Source: Apiosordaria backusii
Lineage: Eukaryota > Ascomycota > Sordariomycetes > Sordariales > Lasiosphaeriaceae
Reading direction: 5' to 3'
Assembly: GCA_030549205.1 (NCBI GenBank)
Contig: JAUKTV010000006.1
Coordinates: 1,196,501-1,260,500 of the forward strand
Length of the DNA stretch: 64,000 bases
This document shows, one piece after another, positions 33,720 through 44,480 of this stretch. Position numbers and translations under genes: made by a program. Below the pieces are notes generated by a model. The model made no database searches. It was not told the origin of the DNA and worked only from the letters and a program-made list of their open reading frames with translations. Position 1 is the stretch's first letter. Every line of letters starts with the position of its first letter.

Positions 33720-35846
33720 ATGGCGGACAACAAAGAAAGCCCTCAAGCCATTCTGGCTCGACTCAACGCTCGCGTCAAAGAGCTCGAGGATGCGGTCCAG
33801 CAGACCCAAGACCAAGTCGTCGCCGTTGGTCACCTGGATCACCGCGATAACCAGCTGGCCAAGATCGAGGCCCCCGAACGCTATGGTGGCGGAAAAGGGG
33901 AGCTTGGAGGATTCCTGATCCAGCTCAAGACCTATTTTCGGTACTATCCTACTCGCTTCCCTGACGAAGAGTCCAAGGTCACCTATGCGGCATCTCGACT
34001 CAAGGACAAGGCTCTTGCATGGTTTGAGCCCATCCTGAACGACTATTACGAGAACGACGACGCAGGCATCAGGAAGGATATCACTAGGGAGTGCTTCGAG
34101 ACCTTCAAGAAGTTCGAAGCCCGCATCAAGGAAGTCTTCGGAGAGTACGATGAAGCTCGCCGAGCCCAGGAGAGACTCGCCAACTTGCGCCAAACCCGGT
34201 CGGCAGCTGACTATGCTGCCACCTTCAAGACCGACGCTCTGCGCAGCGAGATCAATGACGAAGGCTTGATGCAGCTTTTCTACAACGGACTCAAGGACGA
34301 AGTGAAGGACGAACTGTACAAAGAAGAGAGACCAGACACCATCGACAAGTACATCGCTACAGCCATTCGTATCGACGACCGACAGTTTCAACGCCGGATG
34401 GAGAAAAGAGGAACGCGTGCAAACCCAGGACAACACCGTGGCTCGGGGGGCTACCGAGCCAACGACAAGAGGAAACGCTACGCCACGAGCGTGTCTGGAA
34501 CCACTCACGCGGGACCTATGGAGATTGACGCAGCTCAGAGGCAGTTCAAGAAGAAGAACGATGTCAAGTGCTTCAACTGCGGGAAGATGGGACATTTTAA
34601 GAGAGACTGTCGGGCACCCAAGCAGCTCAGTTGGAAGGAAAAAGAGACGGCGGCAGTCGCTAAGGCAACACGGGTTATCGAAATCTCCAGTGCTGAGTAC
34701 GCCCACGAGGATTTCCTGGATTCAGCGGACGACTACACCGACAGCGACTACGAGTGTGAGACTCAGGAAGGAGAATTAACAGTCGACTCTGAGGGAGAAG
34801 ACCGTGTTGTGGGACAAGAACTGCCGACCAGGGGAGCCACCAGGCTAGAGGAAAGCACGGCTCCAGGACCCTCTGAGGAAACCTTGCGGAGACTAAGGCG
34901 GGTTTTCACCACGACAGTCCTCTCGAGTTTAGACACGGGGGAGACCCTGAGGCAGGCCGAGGAGCGAGTTCAAAGGCTCGAGGAAGAGTTGGCAGAACTT
35001 CGGAACCAGCGAGAAGCGATTGAACGACACTACCGCGACCTCGAGGACAAGGTGGCGCAAGCCACGACCGACAGCCCACCGCTTGCACTGCCGTGGCAAG
35101 GCAATGAACGCTGGATCATTCCGGAGGAAGAGTTCGTTGGAGACCTTATGCGGCTCAACGGGTACGGAGAAACTTGGGATGAGTTTTGGGCAGCGCGACC
35201 AGTGGCCAGCGTGGGACTCGCACTGGCGCCAGGAGAGGTCCCAACACATAAGTGGTATACTCCTTGCGAAGGAGACACGCCACAGGTTCACCCAAGACAC
35301 CCTGAGCACAGGAGAGTGCCATGGTTCCAGTGCATCGCTCACGGATGCGCGGAACACTACCAGTCGAAAACCCTTAACAGGCATTGGCCAAGCAGGGAGG
35401 TTACCCAGACAGGACAACCAGCACCAGTATCGAGGACACTCGCAAGATGGGGAGCTCCGGACAAGGAATTAAACGACTACTTCTTGTGGAGGCAAGGAGA
35501 CCCGGTTCGACCCGACAATATTCGACAGGTCATTCAGTTTTGGCCAAGAGAGGCTCGATGCTGCGTGGATAACCTCGATGAGGACATGGCTTATTGCCCA
35601 AGCAAGGATTGCGCACTTCACTTAAGAATGAAGGTGCGGGCGTACCACGCGGAGAGAAATACTACATGGGGGGAAGCCTATGGGATAGTGGAACGCCCAT
35701 CTGACAGCGAGGAGTGGAAAGAGGCCCAACGACAATGGTTAGCCGGTTTCGAGCTGCTGGACAGTTCGACGAAAGAGGACGCTCTGGAGGCACAACAACA
35801 GTCGGGAAAAGGACCACGGCCTTTCGCGGAGGCCGCAAACCTCTAA
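33720..35846 (+). CDS. Gypsy-1 Gag with zinc knuckle and long Cys/His C-terminal extension
   Basis: 708 aa from ATG 33,720. Residues ~40-230 are a retrotransposon Gag domain (FLIQLKTYFRYYP, AWFEPILNDYY, YAATFKTDALRSEINDEGL). A CCHC knuckle CFNCGKMGHFKRDC begins at residue 284. A ~380-aa extension unusual for Gag follows: an acidic part, a coiled coil (EERVQRLEEELAELRNQREA), then two motifs with identical spacing C-X4-C-X2-H-X8-H, at residues 538-555 (CIAHGCAEHYQSKTLNRH) and 626-643 (CPSKDCALHLRMKVRAYH). Gag overlaps the pol frame by about 130 nt. The pol frame is -1 relative to gag, with a GGGAAAA heptamer in the overlap. It would form the particle that packages the element RNA. The frame is fully open. 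Confidence 0.9.
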   Translation: MADNKESPQAILARLNARVKELEDAVQQTQDQVVAVGHLDHRDNQLAKIEAPERYGGGKGELGGFLIQLKTYFRYYPTRFPDEESKVTYAASRLKDKALAWFEPILNDYYENDDAGIRKDITRECFETFKKFEARIKEVFGEYDEARRAQERLANLRQTRSAADYAATFKTDALRSEINDEGLMQLFYNGLKDEVKDELYKEERPDTIDKYIATAIRIDDRQFQRRMEKRGTRANPGQHRGSGGYRANDKRKRYATSVSGTTHAGPMEIDAAQRQFKKKNDVKCFNCGKMGHFKRDCRAPKQLSWKEKETAAVAKATRVIEISSAEYAHEDFLDSADDYTDSDYECETQEGELTVDSEGEDRVVGQELPTRGATRLEESTAPGPSEETLRRLRRVFTTTVLSSLDTGETLRQAEERVQRLEEELAELRNQREAIERHYRDLEDKVAQATTDSPPLALPWQGNERWIIPEEEFVGDLMRLNGYGETWDEFWAARPVASVGLALAPGEVPTHKWYTPCEGDTPQVHPRHPEHRRVPWFQCIAHGCAEHYQSKTLNRHWPSREVTQTGQPAPVSRTLARWGAPDKELNDYFLWRQGDPVRPDNIRQVIQFWPREARCCVDNLDEDMAYCPSKDCALHLRMKVRAYHAERNTTWGEAYGIVERPSDSEEWKEAQRQWLAGFELLDSSTKEDALEAQQQSGKGPRPFAEAANL
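35804..35810 (+). promoter_or_regulatory. Candidate -1 ribosomal frameshift site GGGAAAA
   Basis: In gag phase the heptamer reads G GGA AAA, which fits the X XXY YYZ rule. It lies inside the gag/pol overlap (35,714-35,846), 36 nt before the gag stop, and slipping by -1 enters the protease frame (AFRGGRKPLKDHELHISE). I did not establish a downstream pseudoknot. Confidence 0.6.
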
Positions 35847-38165
35847 AGGACCACGAGCTACACATCAGCGAGGTCGCTGCTGTACAGAGGAGGGGCATGA
35901 AAGATAAGAGATTGCGAGTAGCAGCACGTTGGAAGAGTTTTCAAACGCAAGCACTCGTGGACAGTGGAGCAGAAGCGGACTTGATTTCACCAAGATTCGT
36001 ACAACAAGCCCGGGTTCCATGGAGAAAGAAGGAGGAAGAGGTCATCATGAAAGGACCCTTCCCCACGCAGTTGGTAAGCAGAGAGACGCTACCACTGGAC
36101 ATCACAGTGTCAGGGAAGACAACGACAGTGATTTTCGACATCGTGGATATGGGGCCAGAGAAGGACATGATCCTAGGGCAGCCATGGCACGAGGACTACA
36201 ACCCAGACATCGATTGGAAGGATGGTGGCCACCTACGACCGAGGGAATATCGGGAGTATCCAACCAACGATGGGAGATCAGGAGCACGGCAGGAGCAGAG
36301 TGCAGGACAAGCACCCTCCACGGCACCACCGCAAGAGACACGGGAAATATTGGTGTACTCAATCGACACAGGCGGCAAGATCGAAGAAGTAGGGTTGGTA
36401 GGAACAGTTGCGTTGATGGAGATTGCAGCAGCAATGAAGGACAAATACGCCTATTACAACAATATGAAGAAGGGCGATAAGAAGGAGGTGCCGGTGGAAT
36501 ATCAAGGGCATCCAGTGTTCACGGCAAAGCACCTTCAGGGTCTACCAGATAGGGGACCATGGGACCACGAGATCAAGCTCAAGGAAGGAGCAAAGCTCAA
36601 CTCTTTCAGGTCTACCACACCAACGACAAGCAGAGTGAGAGTTGCGGAAGTATTTGGACGAGAATCTCAAGAGAGGACACATCAGACCATCCACATCGCC
36701 AGCTGGATATCCTGTTTTCTTCGTGCCGAAGAAAGATGGGAGTCCACGGCTGTGTGTGGATTATCGACAGCTAAATCAGGAAACGGTGAAGAACGGTTAC
36801 CCACTGCCATTGATTTCGCGGCTACGAAGTCAACTGTCAGGGGCACAATGGTTCACCAGACTTGATATGCCAGTCGGGTACGCGCACATACGAATCAAGG
36901 AGGGAGACGAATGGAAGACGGCTTTTCGCACGCCTTACGGGCATTTCGAGTATCTCGTTATGCCGTTCGGGCTTACAAATGCACCAGCGACCTTCCAGGC
37001 CCTCGTTGATCACACGATTCGCCAGTATCTCGACAAAACAGCAGTTTGTTATCTCGACGACGTTCTCATCTACTCACGCACTCTGGAAGAACACAAACAG
37101 CACGTCAAGGAAATTTTGGACGCGCTACATGGAGCAGGACTATCGGTCAACAAGGACAAGAGCGAGTTCCATGTGCAGGAGACGGTCTATCTCGGATATC
37201 TAATCTCACCAGGAGAAGTGCGAATGGAACCAGGGAAGATCGCGGCAGTCAAGGACTGGCCGAAACCACAGGGAGAAACACCCGAACAGCTGAAGACAAG
37301 AGTTCGAGAATTTCTGGGATTCACCAATTTTTATCGAATGTTCATACGGAACTACGGCGCCATCGCAAAACCATTGAACGACCTAACCAAGAAGGACGCC
37401 GAGTTCAAGTGGAAAGAAGAACAGGAAGAGGCTTTTCAAGCCATCAAGAACGCCATTACGGCGGACCCAGTACTCAAGCTTCCGGATCCAGGACGACCTT
37501 TCGAAGTTGAGACAGACGCTTCCGACTACGCCATAGGAGGACAGCTAGGACAACGAGACCAGGACGGGAAGTTGCACCCGGTAGCATTCTTTTCGAAAAG
37601 CTGGAGGGACCACGCAAGAACTACCCAATCCACGACAAGGAGCTGCTTGCCATCATGAGGCTTTCGAGGAATGGAGACCCTATCTCAGCGGGACCAACTA
37701 CGAGGTACAGGTCTACACGGATCACAAAAACTTGAAGTATTTCACACTACCAAGGTCCTCAACGCCAGGCAAGGCAGGTGGTCAGAATTCCTGTCTGAGT
37801 TCAATTTTCAGATTCATTACAAGAAGGGATCCGAGAACGCGAGAGCGGACGCTCTAAGCAGAAGACGGACCACCACGAGGAAAAAGTGGCGGAAGAGTCA
37901 CCACCATTGCTGCAGAAACAGCAGAAGGCACACTGAGGCACCCGCTCCAGCAGTGGGCTGAGTGTTGTGCAGTGTACCGAGAAGAATCAACAGCCAACAA
38001 ATATCAGAGCAACATCGGCAGCAACGAGCAGAACGATGGGCTGAACTGGAATCTTTGGGGATCCAGAAGGACGACAATTACCGGCTCTGGTACCACAATC
38101 GAGCTTATGTCGAACCAGAGCAGCGGAAGGCATTGATTCGGGAGATCCATGAGTCGAACTCGGAG
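35811..38165 (+). pseudogene. Gypsy-1 pol: protease, RT and RNase H, repeatedly frameshifted
   Basis: Protease: ALVDSGAEADLISPRF (DSGA active site). RT: RPSTSPAGYPVFFVPKKDG, PLPLISRLRSQLSGAQWF, MPFGLTNAPATFQ and CYLDDVLIYS (YLDD). RNase H: ETDASDYAIGGQLGQ, then KNYPIHDKELLAIM, EAFEEWRPYL and VYTDHKNLKYF in different frames. The protein trace needs nine net -1 steps between about 36,595 and 38,165 (near 36,597, 36,637, 37,595, 37,655, 37,757, 37,868, 37,935, 38,010 and 38,155). No stop-creating RIP changes are evident. As read, this copy cannot make a complete RT. Confidence 0.8.
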
Positions 38166-38170
38166 GACAC

Positions 38171-39580
38171 ATGGGAGTGGCCAAAACAACAGAGAAGATC
38201 AAACAACACTTCAATTGGCCCGGACTGAGAAAAGATGTTGAGGAAACGCTGCGAGAATGTGACCTTTGCAGAAGAACGAAGGCGGAGAGACACAAGCCTT
38301 ACGGATTCTTGGAGCCATTACCAGTGGCAGAACAACCATGGAGCTCAGTGACGATGGACTTTATCACCAAGCTACCACATTCCAAGGACACGGTCACAGG
38401 AGTCAAGTACGACAGCATCCTCACGGTCGTCGACAGGCTCACCAAGTGGGCATACTTCCTGCCCTACAGGGAGACTTGGACGGCAGAACAATTGGCGGAT
38501 GTAGTGTTTCGGAACGTCACGGCGACACACACATGGCCAAGGGAATTCATCACGGATCGCGACACCAAGTTCGTGTCGAAGTTTTGGAAGGCTCTGATGG
38601 AGCAAGTAGGAGTGAGAAGCAAGGCATCGTCGGCATATCACCCGCAGACGGACGGACAAACAGAAAGGCTCAACCAGATCGTTGAACAGTATCTTCGGAA
38701 CTACATCAATTTCGAACAAGACAACTGGGTTGAACTTTTGCCAGCAGCACAACTCGCCTACAACACGGCGCCCACAGAAACAACAAAAGTCACGCCATTC
38801 TTCGCGAATTATGGGTTCGAGGCGGATCTACGGCAAGGACCAGAGGCAAGAGTGCCTAGGGCGGCAGCAAAAGCAGGGAAGTTACACATGCTGCATGCCA
38901 AACTCAAGGAAGAGCTCGAGTTCGTTCGGGAACGCATGCGCAAATACTACAACGTCAAACGGCTCGAGGGACCTCGCTTGAAGAGGGGGGATAAAGTGTT
39001 TCTTTCAACACGGAATTTGCGCACAAAACGACCAAGTAAAAAACTGGACCACAGGAGGGTGGGACCTTTTACGGTCGAGGAGAAAATATCGGAAACAGCA
39101 TTCAGGCTTAAGCTACCAAGTACTATGCGGCTACGGTCAAACGTCTTCCACATTTCACTCTTGGAACCGGCACCACGGGCTGCCAGCCCGGACACACAAG
39201 TAGAAGCCGAGGACGAAGAAGAAGAGTACGACGTGGAAGAGGTACTAGACTCTCGTATTAATAACGGACAACTGGAATATTTGGTCAGCTGGCTGGACTA
39301 CCCGGACACAGACAACTCATGGGAGCCAGCAACGAACCTTAACTGCCCTGAGAAGTTGGAGGAGTTCCACCGGAGGAACCCTGAACGGCCGCGGACGGGG
39401 AATATCGAAACAAGTCAGCGCTCGGGTCGAAGGAACCAGGGACCAGGGGAGGAGCAAAAGAGGCAAAATCTTCAGCAAAAGCAGCACTCCCGCCGGCAAA
39501 ATCCTGGCCCGGCCAGTCCGACGGTACGGAAGTCCAATCGAAGGAGGAGTCCGGTTGAGGATGAGGGGCGGCCTTACTAG
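38171..39580 (+). CDS. Gypsy-1 integrase with C-terminal chromodomain
   Basis: 469 aa open frame. H2C2-type finger: HFNWPGLRKDV...CDLC. Integrase core: VTMDFITKLP, VVDRLTKWAYFLPY, FITDRDTKFVSKFW and SAYHPQTDGQTERLNQ, giving a D-D-E triad. A GPFTVEEKISETAFRLKLP / VFHISLLEP block follows, then a chromodomain (YDVEEVLDSRIN, LEYLVSWLDYPDTDNSWEP). The tail is basic and Gln-rich. The chromodomain identifies a chromovirus and is expected to steer insertion to heterochromatin, fitting the location inside RIP-degraded DNA. The natural protein would be joined to RT upstream; the ATG at 38,171 is only the first in frame. Confidence 0.88.
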   Translation: MGVAKTTEKIKQHFNWPGLRKDVEETLRECDLCRRTKAERHKPYGFLEPLPVAEQPWSSVTMDFITKLPHSKDTVTGVKYDSILTVVDRLTKWAYFLPYRETWTAEQLADVVFRNVTATHTWPREFITDRDTKFVSKFWKALMEQVGVRSKASSAYHPQTDGQTERLNQIVEQYLRNYINFEQDNWVELLPAAQLAYNTAPTETTKVTPFFANYGFEADLRQGPEARVPRAAAKAGKLHMLHAKLKEELEFVRERMRKYYNVKRLEGPRLKRGDKVFLSTRNLRTKRPSKKLDHRRVGPFTVEEKISETAFRLKLPSTMRLRSNVFHISLLEPAPRAASPDTQVEAEDEEEEYDVEEVLDSRINNGQLEYLVSWLDYPDTDNSWEPATNLNCPEKLEEFHRRNPERPRTGNIETSQRSGRRNQGPGEEQKRQNLQQKQHSRRQNPGPASPTVRKSNRRRSPVEDEGRPY

Positions 39581-40010
39581 CAGCCTCCTCACGCTCAATC
39601 CTCTCCAGTTCTTCCACGCTGTCGAGACCTCGGGATATCGCGCGCGCCATCTTATCAAGCCACATTTTCTTCTGTTTTCGGAGACGCGTCGCTTTAGCCA
39701 TGATAACGGACAGTTCGGAGTCCACCTTCTCGATATCAGCGTCAAGGCGATCATGGTGGGCAACGATTTTACGGAGACTGGAGGCGGACAAACCACCAGC
39801 TTCGCAAAAAGGTTGGTTGGAAGAGATGCAGGAGGAGCAGCGAGAGGAGTCGGGAGAGGAGAGCTCGCAGGATAGGGAGCGACGTTCGCAGTAGGAACAG
39901 GAGATTGGCATAGCGATGGAATTACGAAGGACAGTCTCGAGCAGAACGTCGCGACAAACGGTTTTAGGATGAGTAACCTTAGAGCGCTTCAAGACACGGT
40001 TAGAAGACAT
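39339..40010 (-). CDS. Antisense ORF in Gypsy-1: Zn2Cys6-like cluster plus coiled coil
   Basis: On the strand opposite pol, ATG 40,010 opens a 223-aa frame (an earlier in-frame ATG lies at 40,049). It starts MSSNRVLKRSKVTHPKTVCR and contains six cysteines spaced C-X2-C-X6-C-X9-C-X2-C-X7-C (CSYCERRSLSC ... CSSCISSNQPFC). This fits the fungal Zn2Cys6 binuclear cluster rule. Next comes a heptad-like Leu/Ile/Lys segment (HHDRLDADIEKVDSELSVIM, MARAISRGLDSVEELERIER), then a Ser/Pro/Phe-rich acidic tail. It overlaps the 3' end of the integrase/chromodomain gene on the other strand and would be transcribed from the 3' LTR side. Similar antisense frames in other fungal Gypsy elements are my recollection, not checked. 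It may regulate the element or be a captured factor. Confidence 0.6.
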   Translation of the reverse strand: MSSNRVLKRSKVTHPKTVCRDVLLETVLRNSIAMPISCSYCERRSLSCELSSPDSSRCSSCISSNQPFCEAGGLSASSLRKIVAHHDRLDADIEKVDSELSVIMAKATRLRKQKKMWLDKMARAISRGLDSVEELERIEREEAASKAAPHPQPDSSFDWTSVPSDWPGQDFAGGSAAFAEDFASFAPPLVPGSFDPSADLFRYSPSAAVQGSSGGTPPTSQGS

Positions 40011-40122
40011 GATGGAAGCGCTGAAAGAGGAGAAGAAGAGACTTACCAATGGCCGGTTGGGGAAAGGAGGAAGATGCGAACGAACTGGGCCGCCGAGACG
40101 TCGGCCTAGAGGAGGGGCATCG

Positions 40123-40538
40123 TGTCACAAGCGTGGAGAGGCGCGAGGGTGGCACGGGCCAAGCGACGGATAAGGAGCACGATAAGGATCTAGGATTAAG
40201 AACGTAGATCCAGGGGATCTAGGATTCGGAACATCGATCTAGGATTAAGAACGTAGATACAGGGGATCTAGGATTTGGAACATAGATCCAAGGGATCTAC
40301 GTGTTGAAGGATAGATCCAGGTACGGAGGTACTTAGGGATTCATGGCCTATATATACGGAGGAACTAGATAGCTTGTAGATAGTTCCGCAGTATGCAATC
40401 ACAGCGTGTATTCACGGTACCTTGTGTTTACATTGAGACATCTTGTTGTGCACTGTTTAGCTGCACCGAACCATTATTATCAGAAGTTACCTTCAACTGT
40501 GTATCCCTTTCAGAGGTTCTGATCAGGGGTTCGTCACA
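40123..40538 (+). repeat. Gypsy-1 3' LTR
   Basis: Same 416-bp sequence as the 5' LTR by eye; no difference found. Followed by the ATTAA duplication. Confidence 0.9.
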
Positions 40539-40543
40539 ATTAA

Positions 40544-43500
40544 GCTTCCTTTAGCTTATTAATAAAAGTTTAATAAATTAATTTTAATAAATTTGTTATC
40601 CTAATACTACTTTTATTTATTATACCGAACTTTATTATACTATTGCTATAAAGATAGTATAAAAGATATAAAATTAAAGTTAGTAATTTGGAATTTGGTA
40701 ATATAAAAGAGCATATATATTTTAAAAAATCTGCTAAAAGCGCTACTTTATTATATTTAAACTAAATACTATAAAATTTAAAAGTCCTAAAGAATTAGCT
40801 TCTTCCTTTTCCTTTACTTTCTTAAAGTATTCAAATATATAAATACTTTTTTTTAATAATTCTGATATTTTTAATAAAGGTTATATACTTAAACTTATTA
40901 ATCTTAAGTTTATAAACTAAATTATTAAAATATCAGTCTACTTTTTACTATACTACTTAATAGTACTAGTATTATCTACTTTAATAGTAAATATACCTTT
41001 AACCTATATTTATTAATTAAAGTCCTTACCTTTATTAATATTAAGGTTAAGCAGTATTTACTAGCTTATAATAAGGATAGTTAAATAAATACTTTTATAG
41101 TTAAAATCGCCGCTTAAATTATTATTTAAATCGTCTTACTATACTTATTAACGTACGTTAATATTACTAATAGTTTCTATAAAAACGTTATTAAAAACCG
41201 GTATTAATTTAAAGATAAGTAAGGGATATTGAAAATTTTTATCAGCTTTTAAAAGCCTTTAAATTAGTTTAATTAATTAAAAATCTATACTTTATTACTT
41301 AACTATACTTAATAGTACCTTTTTCTTTAAGTCCTAATTAATAATTAGAAAAGTAATGCCCTTTAGACTATTAACCTTATCTTTTATAATAGAAGGTCTT
41401 AGTAAAGTTTATCAGTTAAATTTACCTACTTCCATTACCTTATTAAAAATAAACAATACATTTATTTTAATAGTTAAAGTATTTAAAAGCTTAATAACCT
41501 TTTTTACCGTATTTAAAGAAAGTACCTCCTTCTTTTTAAGCTTACTATTAAAGAAAATTATTTTATTAAAGGTAATATTATATATAGTAAATATATATTT
41601 AAAAGTAAGGACTTAAATACAATAAAGATTTATAGCTTTATAGCCTACTAAATAGTTAATATATACTTTTAAAAGCTTTTTAAAAGCCTTATAAAAAAGA
41701 TCTTTTTTACAATCCTTATTTAAAGGATATATATAGTAACTGTATATATAAATACTACTTTGATCTAATTTAAGATCTTATATAAGCTTAAGAGTAAAGA
41801 AAGACTTCTACTATCTTATTTATTATTAGAATTAAAAAAAAGAAGCTTATTAGAAAAGATATAACTATATTATTTACTTAATAACTTAATATAAAGATAG
41901 GAAGTTACTTATAAAACCTTAAACTAAAGACTAAATAGTAATTAAACTATAGTTTATATTACAATCCCTTTTATAGTAAACTCTTTTCCTACTTACTTAA
42001 TTATACTATTTAGTTTCTTTTAATTAAAAAAAAAGGTCTTAAATTTAATCCTATTATTAAAGGTCTAAATAGTAAAATCCATTTTACTTAAAGTAAATAA
42101 AACGTTAGCCTTATTATTAAAGTATAAAATATATATAAAAATATTAAATTATCGTTTAACCTAGTTAATAAAGCTTTTAAAAGTAGTAAAAACTTTAATT
42201 TAAGTCTTATAAGTAAAAGGGAATACCTATATTTTACTGCAATATTTATTTACTATAATAAGAGCCTACTATAAGCTATCGTAAGTTTTTTTAAAATTAA
42301 AGAGATCTTAAATAATATATTAGAATAGTTAAAAAAAGTAATTAGATAAAGGCTTATATAAAATAACCTAAATAGTATATACTTTTATATAGTCTTTATA
42401 TTAAATTTATCAAGTACTATTAATTTTAACATTTTAAGCTTATTCTATTAAGTAACTTAAAGCATTAACTTCGAAATGTCCAGCTTATATATACTAAAGT
42501 ACTTTAAAATTGTCTTTTAAATATAAAAGATCTTAAAAAGGTCGATATAAGTATAAAATAACTTAATTAATAGTATTAAAAATCGCTAATTAATAGATAG
42601 TTCTAATAGTACTTATAGGAATTTAGGAATTTGCAAAGGAAGAAAAGTAAATAAAAAAAAGAATATATTTAAAGAATACTAAGTTTTAATAAATCTTTAA
42701 CTATTTAATCTTAATTAAGTTATTAAACTATTTTCTGAAATATAAAGCTTAGTCTATACTATAGTACTAAACTCTATATATTTACAAATACTACTTAAAA
42801 ATAATATTAATATAAAAGCCTTTAATAATATAAACTTCCTTTAAGATTAAATCTAAAAAACCATCCTCCTTTATAAGTATATTTTTAAAAACGTACTTAC
42901 TATAATTATAAATAAGAAAAAAGGTAGTTCTAGCTTTAACCTAATGCTTTTTAAAGTAGGACTTATATAAATTAGAAATTAGGAACTTTCTTAAATTAAT
43001 AATATATATATTAAAGCAATTATCGTAAACTATAAACTTAAAAAGTAAGTAAATATTAAAAGCTTTAATAATAAATACTATACTAGAATTGTCCTATTTA
43101 AATTAAGCTATATTTATTTAATTTTAAAGATCTTTAAAAGAGGTAAAATTAATAGTAACAGTTACTAAAGCTTTTTAAAGCTTAAGAAAAAAGTTGTAAA
43201 AAGGTTTTTTTAAGTTTTAAAAAAGCCACTACTTAATAGTATTATTTTAATATAGTTACTTAAATTTATTATAAGTAAGTAGGCAATTTTTAATCTTATT
43301 ATATATTTTAAAAGTAAGATTAAAAGATTAGGAAGCTTTTAGGGCTTAACTTATAAATGTAAATTTAAGTTTAAAGTAGTATTTGGACTTTTAAATATAA
43401 TTCTTTAGGCCTTTATCCTTAATTAAGTATAGATAATCGATCGGCTTTTTTCTTAAACATTTAAAAGTATAAGGATTCCTGTTTTTAAAAGGATTATTAG

Positions 43501-44480
43501 TAAAGAAAGATTAAAAGCCTTTTAAGTTAGTTTTAATAAGCTTTTTAGTAATAAAGCTATAGAAAAGCTTACCGGTTTAATATAAAAAGGGAGTCTCTAA
43601 ATTGTAAATCTCTTACTTTTAAATAGCTAAATGGTAATTTTAAGCTTACTTAAAAGTAAAGTATATATTAATAGCATTTAAAAAGCTTATAAAAGTAAAG
43701 ATACTTTAAACCTTAAATAGCTTATATACTTTAGCTTAGTTAAATATATCGGCCTATATTAAGTACTACTTACTAAGGTTAATTCTACTTTAATAAGCTT
43801 ATTTAAGTATAATATTATACTTTTTATAAAAAACTGTATAGAAATTAATAAGTATAAGTATAAGTAAGGTCTTAAAATACTAGACCTAGTATTAAAGGAC
43901 TAACTAGATAAGGCCGATATAAGGCTTAGTAATTTTTAAAGCTATAAATACTAAGGTACTTATAAAAGCTAGGGTTTTAGGATTAGTATTAAGTACCTTA
44001 ATAGTAGTTTCGGGCTCTATTACTTCTTTACTTTTAAGCTAATCCTTAAATATAGGTTTAATAGCTTTATTAATAAATAGTTTAAAAGGTAAAGAAGTAA
44101 ATAGAATACTTAAATATACTACAATAGTATAGGTTAATAATAAATCCTAGTTTATATAAATATAGAACTATTTAATAAACTTTATATAATTTTTATATAA
44201 AGAAGATTTATTATTTAAAAGAATAAGGTTACTTTAAACGTTATTTACTTTAGGGTCGATAAGCTTTTAAACCTTTAAAAGGTCAGCTTAAAAGTATAGA
44301 AGAGTATATTAATTAAACTAATTATCTATAATATAGAAGATAATATTATTAACTACGGTAGCTTTAGTAAATATAGTAGAAATTAAAGAGGAAAGAAAGG
44401 TAAGCTTAGTAAGTTTAAATAAGTAAATAAAAAGATTTTTAAAACTATTAGGCTTAGTTAGAAAATACCAGGTTTATAAC
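40544..44480. other. RIP-degraded gag/integrase portion of Copia-A
   Basis: About 3.9 kb of AT-rich DNA to the right of Gypsy-1, inside the Copia-A boundaries. By position and orientation it should hold gag, protease and integrase. I could not read a protein trace through the stops. Confidence 0.5.

Larger units (their letters stand above)
33251..40538 (+). mobile_element. Young full-length Gypsy chromovirus (Gypsy-1)
   Basis: 7,288 bp with two 416-bp LTRs (33,251-33,666 and 40,123-40,538) that look identical base for base, and a perfect ATTAA duplication (33,246-33,250; 40,539-40,543). Gag, PR, RT, RNase H, integrase and chromodomain occur in that order. GC is normal while the host DNA on both sides is RIP-degraded, so the insertion postdates RIP. 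Gag and integrase are open; the RT/RNase H part is frameshifted. A purine stretch (AGAGGAGGGGCA) precedes the 3' LTR. Confidence 0.95.

Noticed and set aside
33651..34706. 351-aa open frame antisense to Gypsy-1 gag
   Set aside because: Leu/Val-rich, no domain or cysteine pattern; best explained by codon bias of gag on the opposite strand.
41356..41616. 86-aa hydrophobic frame in AT-rich DNA
   Set aside because: AT-rich sequence yields Ile/Leu/Lys-rich chance frames; it lies inside RIP-degraded Copia-A.
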